Source of the DNA: Torymus aiolomorphi
Lineage: Eukaryota; Arthropoda; Insecta; Hymenoptera; Torymidae
Length of the DNA stretch: 64,000 nucleotides
NCBI GenBank assembly: GCA_036365515.1
Contig: CM070874.1
Coordinates: 169,877,297-169,941,296, forward strand
Reading direction: 5' to 3'
Of this stretch, positions 54,376-64,000 are shown one piece after another; the first letter of the stretch is position 1, and each line of letters opens with the position of its first letter. The notes beneath the pieces are model-generated. The model ran no database searches. It saw only the letters and a list, made by a program, of their open reading frames with translations, and was not told where the DNA came from. Made by a program: the position numbers and the translations under genes.

Positions 54376-56143
54376 CCACCCTCCGTCACTGCAGATACAG
54401 GCCCTAGACAAAAATTTCGAGGTGGTTCAGTAGGCTGCACTGCTCCTTGCTCCTTGGTAGCTTTTTCACTATTAGCTGCATTTCTATTTGAGCAGGGCTG
54501 ATTTTGTTTTGGAGCGGATTGACAGGCCGCTAATAAGGCCTGTAAGTCAACAGCGGTAGTGAACGGAAGCGCAAGCTCACCTCCCTTACGTCTAGCCAGG
54601 AATCTGCCGGCAGAATGCCAAACATATTTAAAGCCCAAATTCTGGGCTATCGATCTCAAACTTTTAAAAGCCTGGAACTTTTCATGTGTTAACATTTCAT
54701 TTAAAAATATTTTATGGTTTGGCATGCAGGCGGCCTCAGCCAGGCCAAGTAGTTCGGGGTTAATATCATTTGTTGTTAAATAATTGTTAGTGAGCACGCG
54801 CTTTGCCCGCACAATATCCCTGACCCAGCCCGCATCTCTGAGCTTAACTACACGAGAGGGTGATACGCGGGATCGCGACCGCAAGTCTCCGCCTGTCTCG
54901 CCACCACTCGCCCCAGCCAGATCCTGGGCCCACAGAACACGCATGCTCAGGATGCTCTCCTCACTAAGAGAAGGAATGATGGTCCTGAGCACCGCGAAGG
55001 CAATATTGTGCAACTCAACAATCGTTGCTTCATAATCTTTCTTTAAAATTCCATTAATAATTACCTCACAGGACTCCGAACCCACCCCTCCAACACTCGC
55101 GACAGGGGTTCCCGGGTCTGAGAGGATGGGGCTAATTTTGACACATTATTGCCGATAGCGAGGGACGAGCAGCCACACCTAGACTTTATTTCGTCATAAT
55201 TTTGCTCAGTTCCGTCGCTAGTCGTGTAGGCATGCTGGATACGTTTGTAGCTGCTAAGCGCTTTGTCTAATTTATTTTTAAGTAATAGATTCTCCTCGAG
55301 AAGCAGCGAACTCTTTTCAGCTTAAAGTCTTCAAGCACTTTATTCTGTTTGCTTATAAGTCCTTCGAGAGCAGAAACCCGCGTAGACAACTCCATTTTCT
55401 TTTGTATAATCACTTCTACGTCTAACCCTACATCAGCATTAGCAGGGCTGTGCAAAGCCGAGTTCCGGCTCCCGCGAACTTTAAGCTGTTCTAATGCATG
55501 TCGAGGAGATCAAACTTGTTCATAAAAAGTTCCAGCATGCTTACATACATTAAAACATGCGACACGCCTTCTAAATTTAAATTCCCGAGCGATAGGGGTT
55601 TTGCAGACTTCTGTTTTTCCCCTTCGATTTTTCCAGGTGATGCTGACGGCGCCTGCGTGGCAGTGACCCGCTCAGCACTAACACTCGGATTTTTTTCGGG
55701 CGCCTGCGGGCTGATGTTCCTCCCGACATCACTCTCTGATCCTCCTACCCTCTAGTCTCCGGCCGTCCGATCCGCAGACTTAACGCTAGCGGTACTTTGC
55801 GAGAAACTTGCTCGCGCGCTGCTGTTGCGTGAGGAGAGCACAGTAGCACGCGTCGACGAGCCGAGAGGTGCGCGGGGGTGGGGAGTAGTAGTAGATGTGT
55901 TAGATGTGCACCGCTGCGAAAGCGACGCACTTGTGCTCACCTGGGCGCTCTTAGGCTTGATGTTATTCGACGCCTTTGATGTTGCTGATGTCTGCTTCTC
56001 TTTACGACATAAATCGCATGGGGCACCTTTGTTGCTGCAGGAACATTTTGAGTGACACGGCCGTCGACATTTCGGGCATAGTCCCAGTTGCCTCGTTGAC
56101 AATTAGTTCTCCACACACGGTACACTTCTTCTCCATATATCAC
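54376..56143 (-). pseudogene. LINE B ORF1 with split PHD finger
   Basis: The first Cys pair, KCTVCGELIVN (about 56120), and the rest, LCPKCRRPCHSKC with CDLC (about 56020-56080), lie in different frames, so a one-base shift breaks the PHD finger. A serine/threonine-rich linker follows, then a coiled coil (ALEGLISKQNKVLEDFKLKR, about 55320). The gag-like C-terminal domain is in the long frame to 55085 (NHKIFLNEMLTHEKFQAFKS and WHSAGRFLARRKGGE). That frame runs without a stop into the ORF2 endonuclease. Confidence 0.7.
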
Positions 56144-56568
56144 AACAAAAACACTTGGCCTCCTTTGTTGTTATTGACGACTTTGCGTCTGCTGTCACTT
56201 GCCCGTAGAATTTAAAATTCGCCGTTGAGGTGTTCGAAAACGCACACCAGTATGCAGTGGGTGAGTTCCGAGATCTTGAGGAAGACGAGCGTTGAATTGC
56301 TGAAGAACAAGGTGACGAAACAGTTGAGCGGCGAGGCCAGGATGTGCTCGTAGGAGGTAGCTGTGACTGCTGTCGCCGACGGCCTCGGCGGTTAGGGCAA
56401 GTGTCTTCAATAGAAAAGTAACTCCTGGCTCATAAAACAACTTGAGAGCCGGTGGAGTTACTTTCCTGTCAAAAAAACACTCCGAGAAGTGAAAAGTATT
56501 TCAGAAAAGCTCGTATAAGGCAGGAGCGAAAATTCAACGATGTTGACACTTACCCCTTCAGAGGGGGG

Positions 56569-56914
<346 letters not shown>

Positions 56915-56998
56915 AGGATCACAAAGTGTACAAAATACAAAATAATACAGTAAAAACGCCAAAATAAAAATATAAAACAAGGATATCACAAATTAATT

Positions 56999-57190
56999 AC
57001 TTATAGATGATATGACAGTCAAAATAATACTAACGGTATCGGTAGTGATATCACAGAACATATACTTAAAGAAGATGATATCACAGTCAAAATAATACTG
57101 AAGGTAACCATAGTGATATCACAGATCAAATACTTATAAAAGATGATATCACAGTCCAAAAATAATACCGACGTGTACAAAAGTGATATC
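56999..57190. repeat. ~66-bp tandem repeat, three copies
   Basis: Each unit contains GATGATATCACAGTC and AGTGATATCACA with diverged middles. It lies in the 3' UTR of LINE C. A second small tandem (GGACAGAACGAATAAAT) is at 57424-57470. Confidence 0.8.
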
Positions 57191-57520
57191 ACAACCGCAG
57201 AGTGTGACCACAGTCAAAATTATAAAATAATACTGAAAACAGTAAGTCCCAGTGGCGAATACAATAATAAAAACAGAATATTAACAAAAAAAAAAGATTT
57301 TAAAATACCTATCAGTCGAAAATACTAAAACTATAATTATACTAAAACTCATGCAGTCATCTATCACATTCGCTCGTCCAGTCATTCTTATAAATTACAG
57401 TCACACAACTAACATAAGAATACAGGACAGAACGAATAAATTGCGTAAATCGGACAGAACGAATAAATAGTGTAAATGGGACAGCACAAGAATACATGTA
57501 TCTGTCCCTTTCGAGGTGCC

Positions 57521-60290
57521 CTATTCTAGGTCAGATAAGTGCCTCTTTACTGCGCGCTTGAACCAACTGAGAGACGGTAAATTTCTAATGTCAGTGGGTA
57601 GGGAGTTCCATAAATGCGCTCCTCGCACTTGAAATGATTTAAATCCGTACGATTTGTGCATCAGAGGGGGCTCAAGTTCTTTTATCACTCCTCTTACATT
57701 ACCCCTGGGTACATATCTAGTAAAGAGACCGACTAGACAGTCCGGGACATTCATACGCACGATTTTGTACATCAGTACAGCCATGAAGTAGTGTCTCCTC
57801 GAATCACTACGTAGCCAATCCAACAAGGTTCTGTGGGGAGTGATGTGATCGTCCCTCCTAAGACCCACTATATACCTCACACCTGAATTCTGCAGGACCT
57901 GCAGTCGGATTCACAGCTCCTGAGAAGCGTTCAACAGTACGACAGAACAATAGTCCAGGTGAGGGAAGAGCAGTGCTTCAACAAGCGGTTTACGAAGAGT
58001 CTCGGTAGTATACTTTCTGAAGAATCTCTGATTGTACATGATGCAATTGCATTTTTTAGTTATTTTATCTACCTGGTTTTTCTAGGTTAGTCCAGGTCCA
58101 GTACTACACCGAGACTCTCAACAGAGTCGGAGAAGGGAACCTTTTTGCCACAGCCCATATCAATGCAGAGCGAGGAATCACTTTTAACGCTATTAACATA
58201 TCGATTGCTACCGAAAACAATCGCTTTCGTCTTACCTGCATTGAGTTTGAGTGAGGCACCAGTCGCCCATTCCGAAACTGCCCTTGCAGCCCGCTGGATC
58301 AATGCTATTCCCTCATCCAGTCCATCACGTCGACTTTGGCAATAAACTTGCAGGTCCTCTGCATATAATAGATGTTGAACACCCAAAGTGCCGAGAACCC
58401 CCGTCAGGTCATTGATATAGAGACAAAACAACAAAGGTCCTAGTACTGACCCCTGTGGGACTCCTAAGTTAGTACTGAGCCATGATGACTCCCCAGAAAA
58501 TTTAGAGGATACGCGTTGCATCCTGCCTTGAAAGTAGGAGTTAATCCACAAGAGGGCAGCCCTAGCGAACCCCATCAATCTTAACTTCTCAAGAAGTCGA
58601 GAAGGTAGGATAGTGTAGAAGGCCTTGCTAAAATCAAACAGCAGAAGGATTGTCATCAGTTTTTGTCCATGCCTGTTCTTATGTCGTCCGTTAGTTTAAG
58701 TAGGGCCGTTTGCGTGGAATTGAATCGTCGAAAGCCAGTTTGGTTTGGGTCAAGTATTTTTGAAGTCTCAAGATGCTCCATCAGCTGTGAAGGCAATAGG
58801 TCGGAAATCTGAAGGAGATGACGGTGCCTTGCTTTTTTTTAGAGGAACTATGTTTGCCCTCTTCCAGAGGGCTGGGAAGACGTTGGTAGTCAAAGAGGAG
58901 TTGAAGAGCTTGACCAAGAAGTTGCTGATGACTGGCAGTGCTTTTACAATGACACTTTGCGGAATGCCGTCCGCTCCGCGTGCCTGCGACGAAAAGTGAG
59001 ATATCGCAATAACTACATCGTTAAAATTTATAGGTTTAAAGGAAAAACCCTCGGAATTACCCATGGAGATAATTCTACGACATATCTCTCACTGTCATCA
59101 CGCGGAGAGACCGAAACCCCGGCAAAGTCACAGTTAAGCTCACCTGGAGTCAATCCATTCAGATCCTCAGAGTGCTTGGGTAAGAGCCCCAGGCCACGCA
59201 ACTCTTTCCACACATTACCATCTGATAGGGCATCTAAAAGTCTGGCTTGAAGGTAGGACGTCTTGGCGAGGTCAATTTGTTCGTCAAGTTGTTTCCATAG
59301 AATGACAAATTCATCATATAAAACTTGTTGCCCGGTCCGCTTGTAACGTCTGTAAAGCGTGTTGCGTCTACGGAGAAGCTGGGCTAGCTCCGCATCAATC
59401 CACGGCAATCTGACCTTTTTAGGAGCAACAGTTTTCTCCGGGGCCAGGATGTCCATAGCGGCCATCAGATTGGTGCAAAGACAGTCCAGAGCTTGCTCAG
59501 TGTCAACGACGTCAGCATCAAAGCATGTCCAGTCACAGCAGCCCAACTGAGCCACAAGATATTCAGGGGCTATATTTTTATAATCTCTGTAAGTAAAGTT
59601 AGTCTTTTTTGGCACAACTGAATTGAGCTTGATGGTAACATCTATAAGGTTGTGACCGCTATGAAAGTTAGCTGGAATGTTTCGGCCGCTGATGATTGTG
59701 TCATTGTCGTCAACGAAAACGACAATAATCCAGGTGCCAGATAATCTTTTAAAATGCGTGCGACCGTGCTGGACCAGCTGCAATGACAGCTCAGACGCCA
59801 AATTGCGAACAAACTTCGCATCATGTCTGCCACTTTGGAGGTCGGAATTGAGATCTCCCATGATTATTTTGTGACTATAGTCACCTGACACGGATCGCAA
59901 TGCATTGACAAGATTCGAGTTTTTTAAAAAGGCAATTTTTGGAGGTCTATAAATTACTGCAACAAGAATAGGAGGATTTTGACAATTGCTGATGGAGCAA
60001 AAAACAAATTCTGACAGTTTAGGTTTTCCCTTCCGCTCAGTGCCGGAGGTTGCTAGAACCTCACAGCGCAGGTGCTCTCTCACGAACTCCTCCGCCATTA
60101 ACATTGCAATCCTGCCTAATAACTTTAAAACCGGAGATCCGAATGACGTCATCCGAAACAGCCGAATCCAGCCAGGTCTCAGCAATACCAAGTAGATCAT
60201 AGGAAGGACTATCGCTAAGAAATTGACGGATTTGATCAATGTGAGCACGAAGAGAGTTCACATTGATAAAGCCCGCCCTTTCTCCCTACA
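57521..60290 (-). pseudogene. LINE C ORF2 (endonuclease and RT), broken
   Basis: The endonuclease (59028-60290) shows LLGIAETWLDSAVSDD, VAVIYRPPK, KIIMGDLNSDLQ and GHNLIDVTI; the usual THTWID reads SGTWIIV. The RT is in pieces: GADGIPQSVIVKALP and SDFRPIAF (58768-59064), then FDFSKAFYTI (motif A), LGVPQGSVLGPLLFCLYIND and LLYAEDLQVY (motif C with YAED for YADD) at 58087-58656. The C-terminal part 57521-57880 ends LWNSLPTDIRNLPSLSWFKR. Frameshifts near 59040, 58760 and 58660 and a gap at 57880-58087 inactivate it. Confidence 0.82.
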
Positions 60291-60383
60291 TGCTTTCCGG
60301 TCGGAACCCCGTCTAGTCAGTTAGCATTTTTAGTTTTTGAGCCTTTTTTATTGTTGTTGTTTTTTGACTTCGTTTTTTTATAG

Positions 60384-61142
<759 letters not shown>

Positions 61143-61834
61143 TAGTATCTTCTGTATCATTTCTGGTAAATAAAATAAAAAAAAATATATATAAAATAAA
61201 ATAAATATAAGTAAGTTGATCTCAGAGTAGATACCAATTTCTTAATTTTATATTTTAAAATATTTAAGTTTTGTTAAATAAAAAATAAGTGTCAAATAAA
61301 AAATAATTACAATAGCAAGAATAAAATATTGAAGTTTTTAAATATTAATGGATTATTAAATCATTGAAAAAAAAGTATAATGAATAAACGTACTTTATAT
61401 TTAAAATTATAATGTACATATGAGGCGTTTCACGTCAACTGCCCCAGCGCCGCACGCGAGCGCCAAATCGTGCTATTTCTAACTCATGTTTATGAAACTA
61501 AAATGTTACTAAAAAAATTGTTTCATAAACGTTTCCGACGTATTTTTTCCTCAGGTTTCCAATGGTGTAGGCAGTTTTTCCGAAATTTTTCATTTTCACC
61601 TTCAAAAAGTACAAAATGTCTTATATCTCAAAAAGTGTATTTTTAATATTTTTTTTTACCATTTAGATCAAAACCTGAGCATTTTTTACATAGGAAATGA
61701 TGTTTTTCATAATTTGCTGAGGATGTTTTCTTCGAGAAATAGAACGCGAAAGAGTAGCGCAACGGCTCTCCTGCGCGCGGGAAGTCGCATGGCACCGCAT
61801 GATTCATTTTTCTTTCGATAGGTGGCTTTCATAT

Positions 61835-63724
61835 CGGAATTTTCTATGCGTATGTGAATCGTCACGTCAAAAGTCAACTTGGATATTAAAATGCATAAAT
61901 CCTTTAAATAAAAATGATCACCCTTCATACAAAATAAAAGATTTGATCGACTTTCCAACACTTTTAAGAAGCGAATATCCCTTAGTACCAGAAAAAGCAA
62001 AAATTTGTCCTAACTGTCAACGCCAAATGTACAAATATAAATCAAGTTTACCTCCAGCTGATGCTAAAGAAGCTAAAATAGTGTGTAACGATGAGTATCA
62101 CAAAGCTGGTGCTGCAGTTCTTGAACAAATAAAGAAGAAAATTTCAGAACCAACAAATAGGCAAGAGAGAATTCAGTTACTAACTCTTGCGCCTAAGTTT
62201 TGGCCTCGTAGGGACTTAAGGCGAGAATTTGCTTGCACTGAATGGGAAGCTCGCGAAGCAAAAAATTTAGTAGCTAAAAGTGGAATTTTTTTAATACCTG
62301 CTAAAAAAAATGGCAAACTACTTTCAGCTGAAATTGTAAATTCAGTGAAAACATTTTATGAAAAAGATGATGTAAACCGAATTATGCCAGGTTTAAAAGA
62401 TTACATATCTGTTAAGCAGAGCAATGGTAAAAGAAAACATGTTCAAAAAAGAAAACTGCTTGGTAATTTAAGTGAACTGTATAGTTGATATAAAAAAGAA
62501 AATGAACACGTTAATATTGGTTTTACTAAATATACACAATTGAGGCCACCACATTGTATTTTAGCTGGAAGTAGTGGTACGCACAATGTATGCGTATGTG
62601 TACATCACGAAAACGTAAAGCTCATGCTATGTGCTATGGATCTAGAAAATTTAAGAAGAGATACTAGATTGCCTCTTAAAAACTACCACGATTGCATCCA
62701 AGCAATTATGTGTAATGATGCACACGATAGATGCTATTTGGATAACTGTTTAGATTGCTCCAATATGTCCATATTACATAAACATTTGCTTGAATGTTTT
62801 GATGAAACTGATATTTTTCAAATAGAGTGTAAATCATGGTCTCAAACAGATCGGTGTACAATAGCTTTTAAAACTGTAAATGTTCATGAATTTATGGACA
62901 TACTGGGAGAAAAATTGATAAAATTAAAATCTCACGATTTTTTTTGCTAAGAATCAATCACTTTTTGTAAGTGATTTAAAAAACAACCTTCAACAAGGAG
63001 AATTTATTGTGTGTTGTGATTTTGCCGAAAATTATGCGTTTGTTATACAAAATTCTACACAATCGTTCCACTGGAACAACAACCAAGCAACTGTTTTTAC
63101 AGCTGTTGTGTATTATAAAGACAATGAAGAGCTTAAACATGTAAGCATTGCTGTTATTTCCGACAATCTAAACCATGATACTGTTGCCGTTTATATGAAT
63201 ATCAAAAAGTTATAATATCTTACCTCAAAACTAAATTCATAGTAAAAAAGTCTATTATTTGACTGATGGAGCAGGTCAGCATTTTAAAAATAAATCTAAT
63301 TTTCTAAATCTTCTTTTTCATGAGAAAGATTTTGGTGTTCCAGCTGAGTGGCATTTTTATGCCACGGCGCATGACAAAGGTGCCGACCTAAAAAGAGGTA
63401 CAAAACGAGCGGGTCTACAAGTTTCTTCTAATAATCATATTTTAACGCCAGAGAAGGTTTATAACTGGGCTAAAGATTATTGCAAAGAAACCAAAGTTTT
63501 TTATAGCAGTAAAGAATCATATGAAGACTGTCTTGGAACTAAAACCAAGAGTGGATAAGGTTAAATTCATACCAGGCACATTACAATACCATGCTATTGT
63601 TCCAATTGATGAAAGTACATTGAAGCTCAAAAAAACCTCTTTAAATACTGAATATCAAATCTTCCCGAGAAAAACTGTTAGAAAACACAAAGAAAAATTA
63701 TCTGCACTGAGAAAAAAGCGTTAG
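61835..63724 (+). pseudogene. DFAENY-type transposase-like gene, possibly Sola-like
   Basis: N-terminal part: LKCINPLNKNDHP, ICPNCQRQMYK (CxxC) and VVCNDEYHKAGA-like residues. A UGA at 62486 interrupts it. The second frame (62540-62950) has ILAGSSGTHNVCVCVHHENV and a Cys cluster CYLDNCLDCSN. After a shift in a T-run near 62945 comes CCDFAENYAFVIQ and SFHWNNNQATVFT (63009-63215). After another shift, YLTDGAGQHFKNKSN and VPAEWHFYATAHDKGADLK (63259-63558), then a last shift near 63540. The aspartates of DFAENY and TDGAGQ, and a later acidic residue, could form a DDE/RNase H-like site; this is inference. Similar uncharacterised proteins are widespread in cnidarians and arthropods. Four lesions make this copy inactive. 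Confidence 0.7.
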
Positions 63725-63894
63725 TATAGTTACTATATTGCCGTTAGCTATGAAACTTTGTTTTTTTTTTAATAATAAAAAAAAAAAAAAAAAAAAAAAA
63801 ACAATAAAATATTATTCTTACATTACAAAGAATACGAAAGAACAGGTAAAGATTATGAAAGGTTATTAGATGGCAAGGCAGGCCTAGTTTACGC

Positions 63895-64000
63895 GACGTC
63901 CCGCGCGCAGGAGAGCCGTTGCGTTACTCTTTCATGTTCTATTTCTCGAAGAGAACGTCCTGAGCAAATTATGAAAAAAATCATTTCCTATATAAAAAAT
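63895..64000 (-). repeat. Partial right terminus of GAGGCG-family copy
   Basis: Inverted match to about 61684-61790, including CCCGCGCGCAGGAGAGCC. The window ends inside it. Confidence 0.8.

Larger units (their letters stand above)
50460..56565 (-). mobile_element. Non-LTR retrotransposon B with internal MITE
   Basis: Minus-strand element of the same general type as A. The leader is 56144-56565, then ORF1, ORF2 and a 3' UTR of about 600 bp (50460-51055) without coding sense. ORF2 is split by a 1116-bp MITE at 51729-52844, and its end is deleted near 51056. Leader similarity to A includes CTCGGAGT after a T-rich run. Confidence 0.8.
61422..64000 (+). mobile_element. GAGGCG-family transposon, most complete copy (runs off window)
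   Basis: Begins GAGGCGTTTCACGTCAACTG after ATAT (61418-61421). The left terminus, about 370 bp, reappears inverted from about 63895 to the window end, which by alignment is about 260 bp short of the right tip; expected full length is about 2.85 kb. One gene lies between, followed by a 3' UTR with a poly-A-rich run (63770-63801). This copy defines the family whose reduced relatives lie at 8379 and 16776. Confidence 0.8.

Overview
This window looks like animal, most probably insect, genomic DNA made almost entirely of transposable elements in different states of decay. I find no convincing host gene, tRNA or rRNA. The insect assignment is an inference from the mix of families: mariner, R1-like and jockey/CR1-like LINEs, Penelope-like elements, copia, gypsy, Helitron and several arthropod-type DNA transposons. 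A parasitoid wasp or other hymenopteran would fit, but the sequence does not prove it.

Layout. 1-4.3 kb: a decayed pogo/Tigger-like transposon with about 370-bp inverted ends. 4.4-9.7 kb: a hairpin MITE, a TTAA-flanked MITE, a solo LTR with a 4-bp target duplication, a palindromic GAGGCG-family MITE and a repeat block related to the Tigger ends. 10.5-13 kb: an R1-like LINE bounded by microsatellites. 14-15 kb: the broken integrase of a Polinton/Maverick-like (virus-like) element. 15.3-16.6 kb: a mariner with an uninterrupted transposase. 16.8-19.0 kb: a composite GAGGCG-family copy. 21-26.6 kb: Penelope 3' end with a hammerhead-like motif, a LINE endonuclease piece, copia remains and a Helitron.

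26.6-38.4 kb is a large inverted duplication. Two copies of an unrecognised zinc-finger/'LICGDLK' protein element point away from each other, around a centre holding a 38-bp minisatellite and a nearly complete Penelope-like element. 38.4-41.5 kb is a gutted gypsy-like LTR element. 41.5-61.1 kb holds four non-LTR retrotransposons; on each sense strand the 5' boundary is a (CT)n tract. Three of them stand head to tail on the minus strand. LTR pieces shared between 44.5 and 60.7 kb flank that cluster.

61.4-64.0 kb is the most complete copy of the GAGGCG family. It carries a broken gene for a DFAENY/DGAGQHFKN protein and runs off the window. This family (three copies here, ATAT at every visible end, long inverted termini, and a protein with RNase H/DDE-like acidic motifs) is the best candidate for a poorly described mobile system. 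Sola-like assignment is only a hypothesis. Most genes are broken; the mariner transposase is the only catalytically plausible intact open reading frame.
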